This document shows, piece after piece, positions 9,090-18,011 of a stretch of DNA of 21,402 nt. Location of the stretch: NCBI GenBank assembly GCA_017453335.1, contig JAFTKI010000063.1, positions 1-21,402 of the forward strand, read 5' to 3'. The notes below the pieces were generated by a model, which worked only from the letters and a program-made list of their open reading frames with translations, made no database searches and was not told where the DNA came from. Origin of the DNA: Clostridia bacterium. Lineage in GTDB: Bacteria; Bacillota_A; Clostridia; Oscillospirales; CAG-272. The translations under genes and the position numbers were made by a program. The number at the start of each line of letters is the position of its first letter. The stretch's first letter is position 1.

Positions 9090-10697
9090 TTACCTCTCTG
9101 TAAATTTCTTTACAACCTGCGAGATCCGACCGTAATCGTTGGTAAGGATGGTGTCGATGCCCATTTTCAAAAATTCCTCGGTCTCGGCAGGACGGTTCGA
9201 CCAGAACACATTGCAACGAATTCCGTTTGCGTGTGCCTTGTCGATCATTTCCTGATTGAAATACGGCTTGTAAAGCTGTACCTTCTTGCAACCGTATTTG
9301 ATCGCGCGGTCAACGATCTCCCAAGGTGCGTCTCCTCCTCCGCAGCAACGGCAGATATCGGGAGCCATTTTTTCCAACTGTTGCAGAACAAAATCGTTTC
9401 CGCTCATAAAGTAAACGTGCTTGCGGCAATCGTATTTTTCGATCAGATCGATGATCTTTTGCAAAAACGCCTCGTCTGCGGGATTTTTGTTATCCACGGT
9501 CTTGATATGGATATTCATCACCGTATGGCAAGCCAGCTTTTGGAGGATCTCCTCAAATTTCAGAATTCGAAGTCCGCTGAATTCCTCTCTCGTTTTGTAT
9601 CCGAAATCGTATTGCAACAGCTCCGCATAGGTCTTTTCATAAACCTTTCCCGTACCGTCAGACACGCGGTCAAGCTTGGAATCGTGGATCGAAACCACCT
9701 CGCCGTCAGCCGTCGGCCACAGGTCAAATTCGATCTCCTCGGCACCCATTGCCACAGCCGAGCCGAATGCGGGCATGCTGTTCTCGGGTGCTACCGTGTT
9801 AAATCCTCTGTGTGCGCACACGCGAGGATATTCCATCCACTCGTCGGTGGCAACGATCGCGCTGCCGCCGTGGCGGTATTTCCAGGGTCTGCGTCCCTTT
9901 TCGATGTATTCGTAATGCGCAGAGGGGGGATTACCAAAGCCCGCGGGCTTGTAAAATTTCTTTTTCACATCTACCTCTGCCGTGGCGATTCCAACTTGGC
10001 TGTACATGTTCGTGATCACCTTTCCGTCAGGTCCCACGATCATGGAAGCTCCACCAATATCGGAAGTTTCATCCATGCTCACCGATGCGCGGAACACGTA
10101 GGTGTTGGTATTGTACGCGCAGAAGCGAGTCATCATCTCCAGCGCCTCATGGCTGTCGCTTCTTTGATGCGAGCAACCGATGATCACGTCAAGATTCATG
10201 CGTGCAAGATGCGCAAATGCTTCATAAAAATAAAAATCGTAGCAGGTCAGAAAACCGAAACGAATCCCCTCGATCTCCACAACCGTCGGCTTTTCAAATT
10301 CAAAGGTGTAGCGGCTTTTCAGCTTTCTCAGATTGACCTCACCCGGCGTCAGATGCTGCTTGTAATATTTTCCAACCAACTCACCCTGTCTATTGAAGGC
10401 AAATGTGGTATTTGCCAATCCTTCGGGCGTGGTATCACAGCCGTTGATAAACAGGATCGCGTTGCATCGCTTTGCAACCTCACTTGCCTTTTTCATGGTT
10501 TCCCCGTGATATTTTGCCGCCGACTCCTCAAATTGCTCCTTTGTCTTGGTCAGCGCGGGAATATCCCACATTTCGGGGCAAACAATGATATCCATTGATT
10601 CGTCACAAGACTCCAGGAGCCTTGTCTGCTCGCGGTAAATCGCCTCGGATTCCTCAAATTTTGTGGAATACTTGGGCTGAATGATACAAACTTTCAT
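9090..10697 (-). CDS. Nitrilase-superfamily / glycerophosphodiesterase fusion protein
   Basis: A 535-residue two-domain enzyme with no signal peptide, so cytoplasmic. Residues 1 to about 285 are a carbon-nitrogen hydrolase with the catalytic triad Glu42 (CPEMW), Lys113 (YYKQHL) and Cys152 (TCYDF); such enzymes hydrolyse amides, nitriles or N-carbamoyl groups. Residues about 291-535 are a GDPD-type TIM barrel: H296-R297-G (AHRGFN), E305-N306, E323 and D325 (EIEFDLWP), H338-D339 (IHDSKLDR) and a final TNDYG. The motif normally reading N-I-E-I-K is MNIHIK here, replacing a usual metal-ligand Glu with His397. The ATG at 10695-10697 has AGGAG at 6 bases; 13 bases separate it from the upstream GH127 gene. 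The joint substrate is unknown. Both domains appear complete. Confidence 0.9.
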   Translation of the reverse strand: MKVCIIQPKYSTKFEESEAIYREQTRLLESCDESMDIIVCPEMWDIPALTKTKEQFEESAAKYHGETMKKASEVAKRCNAILFINGCDTTPEGLANTTFAFNRQGELVGKYYKQHLTPGEVNLRKLKSRYTFEFEKPTVVEIEGIRFGFLTCYDFYFYEAFAHLARMNLDVIIGCSHQRSDSHEALEMMTRFCAYNTNTYVFRASVSMDETSDIGGASMIVGPDGKVITNMYSQVGIATAEVDVKKKFYKPAGFGNPPSAHYEYIEKGRRPWKYRHGGSAIVATDEWMEYPRVCAHRGFNTVAPENSMPAFGSAVAMGAEEIEFDLWPTADGEVVSIHDSKLDRVSDGTGKVYEKTYAELLQYDFGYKTREEFSGLRILKFEEILQKLACHTVMNIHIKTVDNKNPADEAFLQKIIDLIEKYDCRKHVYFMSGNDFVLQQLEKMAPDICRCCGGGDAPWEIVDRAIKYGCKKVQLYKPYFNQEMIDKAHANGIRCNVFWSNRPAETEEFLKMGIDTILTNDYGRISQVVKKFTER

Positions 10698-10710
10698 GGT
10701 CTTCTCCTTT

Positions 10711-12618
10711 TTATTTTGTCGGTAGCCAAACGGCAATATCGGTGTTCCAATCCAAACCTGCCGATGCGTAATCGATCAACGTAAAGCTTTCTTTTTCAAG
10801 TGACTTGAATTCACATGCCACCATACATCCCTTGGAATCTTTGTTTTGACTGTATGCGATCTCTCCGTTCTTTTCGGAAAATGAATAGACCGAATCGGGA
10901 CATTTACCGTATTTTTCATCGGCGCACAATACAAGCGGTCCTCGGGACAGACAAATGTAGTGATCATCCTTTTCGCTGTGCTTGACCTCGGTCGCGCGAG
11001 CCACGTGACTGCCCGGCTTGAGATTCGACATATCGGTGTAAATCACATCGGTGTCCCACACCTCGGGATAGGTCTTTCGAATGCTCATATCAAGAGAGAG
11101 CGTCACCGCCGTCTCTCCCGCCCATTTTCCAGACACGCAGGCATAATGATTTTTAAATTTGTTGGTCTGCACGGTACGAACCGTGGTAAATTCCGACCAT
11201 GCGGGAACTCTGAGCTTCAAGGTGAATTTTACCTTTTCGTCACTATGTACCAAAGCCTTAATTTCACCGCTTGCAGGATAATCGGTTAAAATCTCAATCC
11301 TTACGGGAACTCCTTCCCACTCGGTTGTTATCGTTCCGCTCTCGTAAAAATTCAGAATGATCCCCTCTTCGTCCTTCATCACAGCGTGCGAAAGATACAC
11401 TCCCACACCCGCCGCGGCGATTGCCGTACAGCATCCGTAATAGCGCAGGCTGGAAAGAATCTGTGTGCCTCCAACCTTTTGTCCTCTCTTGCCGCAAAGC
11501 AAGGGGCTATAGCTGTCCACTGGCAAAAAGACATTTTCCACGCGCGGATAGTTCATTTTCTCAATGAATTTTTCGCGGATATAGGGACATTCCCGTTTTT
11601 CGGTATTCAAGGAACCCAAATATGCGTTGTAAAACGACTTCTCCATGCAATCGGCAAACAGATTCTCACCCGTCAGCCGCAACAGATTGGCACAGTATTT
11701 CATCCATGTAACGGTTACACAGGTCTCCTGCATAATCCCATCATACGGTACGGTCTGGCGTACCTTGGAGTGATCGAACAGCTCGTGCGTGCATCCCGAG
11801 GTACCGATCACCGTGATATCCGAATCGATCACAGCACGACCAAAATTGATCGCCGCGATCTTATATTTTTCAATTCCCGTAACACGGTAGTATTCCAAAA
11901 GTCCTTCAAAGCAGGACATCATTTCATACGCCTTGGAAACACCGTATTGATACGGATAAACCTGATTTTCAAATGCTTTTTCGAAAATGTTGATGCCATC
12001 GGCACCGCCGTTTTCGATGATGTAGGTTGCAAAGTCAAGATATCTTTGCTCACCTGTGAGAGTGTACAGCCGCACTATCGGCTCCAGAATCGAGGACGAA
12101 TTGATCCCAAGCCAGCTTCTTGATGCCGCCGTGATCTCCTTTTTCCCCTCTCCGTGACCGATCTTTTCCAATACGTAATCGGCGGCACGGATCAAAAACT
12201 TCAAAATTTCGGTTTTCAAAGACTCTTCCCGACAAATCTCAAAATAATATTCCATCCCGAGAAATACGTATTTTCTACACCAGATATCCCATGCGTCAAA
12301 CTCAGTGTCACGCGAGAAAGAAGAAACTCTGCCGTCCTCTTCGGCAACCGTGAGCATATCCTTCACGGTATCGGTCAGAACACGGTACAGCTCCTCGCTC
12401 TCCGTGTACTCATATACCGTCACGCCGCCGCGCATCATTTTGCCCCAGTATTCTCCGCGCCAACCCATGTTAAGTCCGTCGGGCTGTTCACGGAACTGGT
12501 CCACAAAATCCTTCCAAAGAGCCTCATCCAAAAGCTGCTCCTTCTCAAAAAACTCCGCAGCCCTCGCCGCCTGACCTTTATATATCTGTTTGCATTTTAT
12601 AGGGTGAAAAATATCCAT
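10711..12618 (-). CDS. GH127-type beta-L-arabinofuranosidase (DUF1680)
   Basis: A 635-residue protein of the glycoside hydrolase 127 clan (DUF1680), whose characterised members remove beta-L-arabinofuranose with a zinc-bound cysteine nucleophile. The four zinc ligands of the Bifidobacterium enzyme HypBA1 have clear counterparts: Glu298 and Cys300 in QETCVTV, and Cys396-Cys397 in YYGCCTAI. The N-terminal two thirds look like an alpha/alpha barrel and the rest like beta domains (for example KFTLKLRVPAWSE). No signal peptide is seen, so the substrate must enter the cell, yet no transporter is adjacent. The ATG follows GAGG at 5 bases. It is the first gene of a tight run with the nitrilase-GDPD fusion. 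GH146 or another DUF1680 relative acting on a different sugar cannot be excluded. Confidence 0.88.
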   Translation of the reverse strand: MDIFHPIKCKQIYKGQAARAAEFFEKEQLLDEALWKDFVDQFREQPDGLNMGWRGEYWGKMMRGGVTVYEYTESEELYRVLTDTVKDMLTVAEEDGRVSSFSRDTEFDAWDIWCRKYVFLGMEYYFEICREESLKTEILKFLIRAADYVLEKIGHGEGKKEITAASRSWLGINSSSILEPIVRLYTLTGEQRYLDFATYIIENGGADGINIFEKAFENQVYPYQYGVSKAYEMMSCFEGLLEYYRVTGIEKYKIAAINFGRAVIDSDITVIGTSGCTHELFDHSKVRQTVPYDGIMQETCVTVTWMKYCANLLRLTGENLFADCMEKSFYNAYLGSLNTEKRECPYIREKFIEKMNYPRVENVFLPVDSYSPLLCGKRGQKVGGTQILSSLRYYGCCTAIAAAGVGVYLSHAVMKDEEGIILNFYESGTITTEWEGVPVRIEILTDYPASGEIKALVHSDEKVKFTLKLRVPAWSEFTTVRTVQTNKFKNHYACVSGKWAGETAVTLSLDMSIRKTYPEVWDTDVIYTDMSNLKPGSHVARATEVKHSEKDDHYICLSRGPLVLCADEKYGKCPDSVYSFSEKNGEIAYSQNKDSKGCMVACEFKSLEKESFTLIDYASAGLDWNTDIAVWLPTK

Positions 12619-12677
12619 GAATTCCTCGTTGTGATATTAAAGTTTTTTCAGTAATATGACAGTTTCATAATTGATCT

Positions 12678-12964
12678 ACACCTCATCCACCGCTTACGCG
12701 GTCCCCCTTGTCTCGCTGCGACTCGGTCACGCTCGGGTTCTAACAGTCCACAGGGCTGTTATTCATTCCCCTCGCGCCGCTCCGCTACCTCAAGGAGAAG
12801 GCTTTCGAGAATCAACCGCTTGTAAAATTTATAGGAAATCCTTTAGTATGTCTATTCAAATTATAATTATCTATAAAAAGTTAAGAATGGCCTTGCCAAG
12901 GGCAGGAACTTTGAGAGCCTTCTCCTTGAGGAGAAGGGGGACCACGCAGTGGTGGATGAGGTGT
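12678..12964 (-). mobile_element. MITE-like element, family A, copy 2
   Basis: A 287-bp non-coding element between recF and the GH127 gene, with ends ACACCTCATCC and GGATGAGGTGT. Read on the minus strand its core follows that of the copy at 5647-5910: CTCAAAGTTCCTG, CTTGGCAAG, TAGACA, then CAAGCGGTTGATTCTCGAAAG. The arm at 12700-12780 holds extra GC-rich palindromic sequence not in copy 1. It starts only 28 bases beyond the recF stop and occupies most of the leader region available to the GH127 operon. Confidence 0.75.
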
Positions 12965-12992
12965 AAAAACAATAACTTAACCTTATAATTTT

Positions 12993-14099
12993 TCAAGCCT
13001 CGCAATATTCTCCGTTTTTCACGGTGAACAGCTTTCCTCCCACGATACCAGAAGGCTCACAGGTGGTGATGATGACCTGCCGATCATTCATTTTTCCCGA
13101 AAGATACGCGCGCCGCCCTGAATCCAATTCCGAGAAAACGTCATCAAACAAAAAGACAGGCTTTTCTCCGCAAATTTCTGCCGCAACCTCTCCCTCGGCA
13201 AGCTTAAGTGCCAGTGCCAAGGACCTCTGTTGCCCCTGTGACGCAAACGCCCGCGCAGGACGCTCGTTGATCGAGATCTCTATATCATCCTTGTGAATTC
13301 CCCAAAGAGTAGACCCCGCGCCGATCTCGCGCTCGTGATTGTTCATCAACAGATCAAAATAGATCTTTTCGGTATTCTCTACATCCAGATAAGACTCGGG
13401 CTCACCGTGTGACGATCCCGCATAGACCGCCGTCGGCTTTTCCCTCTCTCCCGTCATTTCGGCAAAGCAATTCGCTATGTGCCGCTCGGCTCGGTGACAG
13501 TATTCGGCTCGGTATCGCGCAATCACCGCCGCCTCGTGTGCCAATTGACTTGACCAAAATTCAATCGTGTCCCGAAAGGTCTTTCGATCCTCTTCGGCAA
13601 CCTTGAGCAGCTGATTTCTCTGCTTCAATATCTGCTGATACCTCTGCAGGCTCTTTAAATAAACGGGATATAACTGGGAGAGCGCAATGTCCAGATAGCT
13701 TCGCCTCTCCCCGGGACCCTCCTTGATCAAGGATAAATGCTCGGGACAAAACAGTACCGTCCGAAAGCTTCCCACAACGTCCGAAAGCTTATTTACCTTC
13801 ACCTTGTTATGCTCCAGCTTCCTGCGCCGTCCCTTCATCATGCGTACCGTGATGTTCTGACGCCGCACCGAATCGGTGTAGTCCATCGATATCTCGCAAA
13901 ATTCCTCTCCGAATCGGATCAACTCCTCCTCGTGAGTCGTGCGAAAGCTCTTCCCAATCGACGTAAACCCAATCGCCTCTAAAAGATTCGTCTTTCCCTG
14001 CGCATTCGCACCCGTCAGTATGTTCACTCCACCGTCAAACTCTATCTCCGCCTCGCCGATATTCCTGAAATTTCGGATCTTTATTCTGTTACATTCCAT
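12993..14099 (-). CDS. recF: DNA replication and repair protein RecF
   Basis: A 368-residue SMC-like ATPase that helps RecO and RecR load RecA at gapped DNA. The start MECNRIKIRNFRNI, Walker A GANAQGKT (30-37), the signature SQGQQRSLALALKLAEG and Walker B VFLFDDVFSELD are all present, in the order and spacing of the family, and the length is normal. The ATG follows AAAGGA with a 10-base spacing. The gene lies downstream of dnaN as usual, but a 643-bp gap full of repeats separates them, and the small S4-domain gene often found at this place is absent. Its promoter is therefore probably separate from that of dnaN. Confidence 0.97.
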   Translation of the reverse strand: MECNRIKIRNFRNIGEAEIEFDGGVNILTGANAQGKTNLLEAIGFTSIGKSFRTTHEEELIRFGEEFCEISMDYTDSVRRQNITVRMMKGRRRKLEHNKVKVNKLSDVVGSFRTVLFCPEHLSLIKEGPGERRSYLDIALSQLYPVYLKSLQRYQQILKQRNQLLKVAEEDRKTFRDTIEFWSSQLAHEAAVIARYRAEYCHRAERHIANCFAEMTGEREKPTAVYAGSSHGEPESYLDVENTEKIYFDLLMNNHEREIGAGSTLWGIHKDDIEISINERPARAFASQGQQRSLALALKLAEGEVAAEICGEKPVFLFDDVFSELDSGRRAYLSGKMNDRQVIITTCEPSGIVGGKLFTVKNGEYCEA

Positions 14100-14123
14100 A
14101 TCTTAAAGATCCTTTCCTTTTTT

Positions 14124-14306
14124 TGTGGAAGCTTTTTGCAAAAAGTTTCCACACCTTCAAAAACTCTCAAACAGAGTTTTTTATTGATTTTTGGTGCAGT
14201 GCGCTGTTCGTTTGTGAAACAGAGTTTTTTATTTTGTACGCTGACAGAACAATAGCTCCCGCAAATTCTTGGGGACCCTATCCCAAGAATTCTACAGTTG
14301 CGGAAT
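14124..14306 (+). repeat. Family B repeat, plus-oriented copy before recF
   Basis: Begins with the hairpin at 14124-14153 (arms of 14 with one G-U pair), then ACACCTTCAAAAACTCTC, GGTGCAGTGCGCTGTTCG, GTACGCTGACAG, GCTCCCGCAAATTC and a second hairpin AATTCTTGGG/CCCAAGAATT at 14264-14291. The blocks match the reverse complement of 230-398 and of 14580-14717. It lies upstream of recF and points away from it. Confidence 0.65.
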
Positions 14307-14352
14307 GTTGAAACGTATGGATAGGTGTACCAGTTTGAACTTGAGTACAAAC

Positions 14353-14493
14353 TTGTAGGGACCGGCGTCCCCGACGGTCCTAAATCCACCAAACTTGATT
14401 TGTTCATTTCAACATACATGCCAAATGAATGTAGCCATTTTACCACTTCTAATTTGTTCGTTAACGGACCGTCGGGGACGCCGGTCCCTACAA
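14353..14493. repeat. Perfect 28-bp inverted repeat pair
   Basis: A 28-base GC-rich block at 14353-14380 (starting TTGTAGGGACCGGC) occurs in exact inverse at 14466-14493, with 85 AT-rich bases between. The same block occurs again, exactly, at 60-87. Each block is itself a weak hairpin (GGACCG/CGGTCC). The paired layout recalls REP/BIME elements or the ends of a MITE. No coding sequence lies between. Confidence 0.8.
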
Positions 14494-14717
14494 AATTGTG
14501 CGAGTTTCTAAAATAGTACGCCTATCCATGCGCCTCAACTATCGGTGAGAAAAAGGGGCAGGGGTCCCCGTTTCTTGCGGCAGCTATTCTACTGTCAGCG
14601 TACACAGTTAAAGCTTTATTTCACGAACGAACAGCGTACTGCACTTCTTTTTTTCTTTTCCTTTTGTACGGGAAGTTTTGAAGGGGCTTGGGGAAACTTT
14701 TCCAAAAGTTTCCCCAA
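14407..14717 (-). repeat. Family B repeat, minus-oriented copy after dnaN
   Basis: Same order of blocks as 1-398: AATGTAGCCA, the 28-base block, GCCTATCCATGCG, the block TTTCTTGCGGCAGCTATTCT, ACGAACAGCGTACTGCAC, and the terminator hairpin at its right end. It lacks the string of small hairpins that interrupts the first copy. With the plus-oriented copy at 14124-14306 it makes a large inverted structure that fills the dnaN-recF gap. Confidence 0.7.
14688..14717 (-). terminator. Hairpin terminator of dnaN
   Basis: Arms TTGGGGAAACTTTT (14688-14701) and its complement (14704-14717) form a perfect stem 25 bases after the dnaN stop. The minus-strand tail is GCCCCTTCAAAACTTCCC. It separates dnaN from recF. 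Confidence 0.7.
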
Positions 14718-14742
14718 AAATCGCGTCCCAAAAAACTCTTCC

Positions 14743-15891
14743 TTACTCTTTCATACGAACGGGGAGGATCATAAAGAGTTCTTCTTTTCCTTCTTCCTGT
14801 TCAAGGGGTTCGATATTGATGCTGGTGAGGGCAGAGGTCATGGAGAATTTCACGATCTCGGCATCCGATGCTCGCAGGCTATCGATCAAAAATCTGTTAT
14901 TGAATGCGATCAAAAGGTCATCGCCTGCCTGCTCGATCTCCAATTCGTCATAAGTGCTTCCCTGGGTGGAAATTGCCGAAATTTTCAGAATACTCTCCTC
15001 AAAATTCAGCTTTACGTGAGAACGAACGCTACCCGCAACCTTTTCCTCGGTGATCAGTGCGGCTCTTTCAAGCGCGGCGATCATATTTTCACGCTTCACG
15101 GTTGCAAAAATACGGTGCGTGTTGAGAATGATACGGTCAAATTCGATATAAACGCCGTCGATCAGACGAGAGAAGAATACCAGATCTCCCAAATGAAGCA
15201 CGATATTCTTTCTGGTCATATAGATACGAACGGTTTCTCTTTCGTCATCCTTGAGCAGCTTGTAGATCTCATTTACCGACTTGGTGGGAACGATGAAGGA
15301 GAACTTCAAGGCGCTTTGGTCTTCATTTTTGTTTTCGATCTCGGTTTCCACCGAGCATTTTGCCAGCTTGAAGCTATCGCAGGCAACCACCATAAGCTTG
15401 CCCTCGGTGATGCGGAAATAACAACCGTTCAGCACAGGACGGTGATCGTTTACCGCCATTGCATACATAACCTTGGACATCATGTTTTTCAGCACACCTT
15501 GACCGATTACAAATCCGTCCTCGGTAGCAAGTCGGGGAATGGCGGGAAAATCGCTTCCCATCAAAGCACCCATGCGGTGACTGGATTTTCCGCTGGTGAT
15601 GCAAGCCTGCAGCTTATCATCCACCGTCAGGGTAATATGCTCCCCTTCCATGACTCGCAAGGTCTGGATAAATTTTTGTGCGTTGATGATATAAGAGCCA
15701 GGCTCCTCGATCTTGGCTTCCACGGTGGTTCTCATACCCTTGACCTCGTCAAAGGTGGTCAGCACGCAACAATCCCCCTCGGCTTCGATCAGAATACCCT
15801 CGGTAGCACCGCTGGTGGACTTGGTGGAAACTGCGCACATCAGGGGCGCGATGGCATCTGCAATGCTTTGTCTGTTAAAAACGATTTTCAT
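14743..15891 (-). CDS. dnaN: DNA polymerase III sliding clamp (beta subunit)
   Basis: The 382-residue sliding clamp that tethers the replicative polymerase to DNA and docks repair and initiation-control proteins. It starts MKIVFNRQSIADAI and has the three-domain clamp pattern: domain 1 with GSYIINAQKF, domain 2 with the MPALL-like GVLKNMMSKVMYAMAVNDHRPVLNGCYF, domain 3 with the usual C-terminal strand ending MILPVRMKE, which forms part of the client-binding pocket. Length and order are normal. The ATG follows AAAGGA at about 10 bases. The gene lies just beyond the origin, so it is among the first replicated on this arm, and its own hairpin terminator follows. Confidence 0.97.
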   Translation of the reverse strand: MKIVFNRQSIADAIAPLMCAVSTKSTSGATEGILIEAEGDCCVLTTFDEVKGMRTTVEAKIEEPGSYIINAQKFIQTLRVMEGEHITLTVDDKLQACITSGKSSHRMGALMGSDFPAIPRLATEDGFVIGQGVLKNMMSKVMYAMAVNDHRPVLNGCYFRITEGKLMVVACDSFKLAKCSVETEIENKNEDQSALKFSFIVPTKSVNEIYKLLKDDERETVRIYMTRKNIVLHLGDLVFFSRLIDGVYIEFDRIILNTHRIFATVKRENMIAALERAALITEEKVAGSVRSHVKLNFEESILKISAISTQGSTYDELEIEQAGDDLLIAFNNRFLIDSLRASDAEIVKFSMTSALTSINIEPLEQEEGKEELFMILPVRMKE

Positions 15892-15974
15892 AATTAGTAG
15901 TTCCTTTCTTGTCTTGCGAAGTGTAGTTCGCGCTTTGATTCCCGCGCCGCGGGCGCATAGAACAATAGACCGTT

Positions 15975-16402
15975 TATAGATTAAGTAGTATTAGTATCAT
16001 TAGAGGGTGCGGAAACTGTGGAAAACCGATTTTTTGTAGGTCACACAAGGATTTTTGATACCCTCCATTTTGCATTTTGCGGTGGAAACCGAGTGGAATC
16101 GGGCTTGATAAGCTGTGGAGAAATAAATGGAAATTTCCAAAAATCTGCTGTTTTATCGGATTTTGATAAAATTGAGAATCAAATTTTGGTTTTCCACAAG
16201 CTTCCCTCTGTGCAAAAGTGGTAATTTTCCGAATTTTCGGTATCTCTTTCCGAAAATTTCCACAGAGAGGAAGCATAAGAGGTTCACAATTCGTTTTTGT
16301 TACCTCAAAAGGAAAATTTCGCACTTTTCAAAAAGGCATCAACAGTAAAATCGGAGTTTTCCATACGGTTTTCCACAGGTGTGTAAAAAGCTGTGGAAAA
16401 CT
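15975..16402 (-). other. Chromosomal replication origin, oriC
   Basis: The 517-bp dnaA-dnaN gap has no gene and holds a cluster of DnaA boxes (consensus TTATCCACA; the local form is TTTTCCACA). Boxes: 16017-16025 minus, 16114-16122 minus (TTCTCCACA), 16190-16198 plus, 16256-16264 plus (ATTTCCACA), 16369-16377 plus and 16392-16400 minus; 16357-16365 (TTTTCCATA) is a weak extra. AT-rich sequence lies at 16120-16200. The dnaN-proximal end holds an unwinding module. No such boxes were found upstream of dnaA, so the origin looks confined to this gap, unlike the bipartite origin of Bacillus subtilis. Confidence 0.88.
15979..16025 (-). promoter_or_regulatory. Basal unwinding module with DnaA-trios
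   Basis: Read on the minus strand, TTTTCCACA (16025-16017) is followed by a GC-rich patch CCGCACCC and then CTAATGATACTAATACTACT (16004-15985). This is the box, GC cluster and repeating trinucleotide order of the B. subtilis basal unwinding system, where DnaA builds a filament on 3'-GAT/AAT-5' trios. The module points toward dnaN, as in Bacillus. Confidence 0.7.
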
Positions 16403-16408
16403 TGTGCT

Positions 16409-17785
<1,377 letters not shown>

Positions 17786-17845
17786 ACGTTTGATCCTTTC
17801 TCTGTAAAACATCTTCAATTTTCTTTAAAGCTATGATTATATAAT

Positions 17846-17874
17846 ATTATATCATATATCTATAGTATTTTCAA
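17846..17874 (-). promoter_or_regulatory. Putative dnaA promoter
   Basis: On the minus strand TTGAAA (17874-17869) and TATAAT (17851-17846) are separated by 17 bases and lie about 60 bases upstream of the chosen dnaA start. A second TATAAT at 17841-17836 is a less well spaced alternative. Confidence 0.65.
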
Positions 17875-17878
17875 CACG

Positions 17879-17890
17879 CACGCGCGCGTG
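17879..17890. promoter_or_regulatory. Alternating CG palindrome at the dnaA promoter
   Basis: A perfect 12-base palindrome CACGCGCGCGTG lies in otherwise very AT-rich sequence, 4 bases upstream of the -35 box of the putative dnaA promoter. It could be an operator or a site of altered DNA structure; no regulator is identified. Confidence 0.45.
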
Positions 17891-17935
17891 AAATAAAAAA
17901 TTTACAATTATTTTAAATTTTATAATGTTATTCTA

Positions 17936-17963
17936 TTGACAAAACAGGAAAAAAAGCTATAAT
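17936..17963 (+). promoter_or_regulatory. Promoter of the copper ATPase gene
   Basis: Perfect consensus elements TTGACA (17936-17941) and TATAAT (17958-17963) are separated by 16 bases. The predicted transcription start is about 17970, some 40 bases upstream of the ATG, inside an AT-rich intergenic region. Confidence 0.85.
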
Positions 17964-17970
17964 AAATACA

Positions 17971-17986
17971 GTTAGCATGTGCTAAC
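17971..17986. promoter_or_regulatory. Putative operator overlapping the transcription start
   Basis: The perfect inverted repeat GTTAGCA-TG-TGCTAAC sits 7 bases downstream of the -10 box, where a bound repressor would block initiation. Its form is like the operators of DtxR/MntR-type metalloregulators (TTAG...CTAA). CsoR and CopY sites look different, so the regulator is uncertain; none is encoded nearby. Confidence 0.7.
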
Positions 17987-18011
17987 TTAAAGAAAAAATA
18001 AGGAGGACATG

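Noticed and set aside
14100..14742. A possible broken S4-domain gene between dnaN and recF
   Set aside because: I looked for remnants of the usual small gene here, but the whole gap is explained by repeats and terminators.
17901..17926. A second plus-strand promoter (TTTACA and TATAAT) upstream of copA
   Set aside because: The spacing is only 14 bases, while TTGACA-16-TATAAT just downstream is much better.
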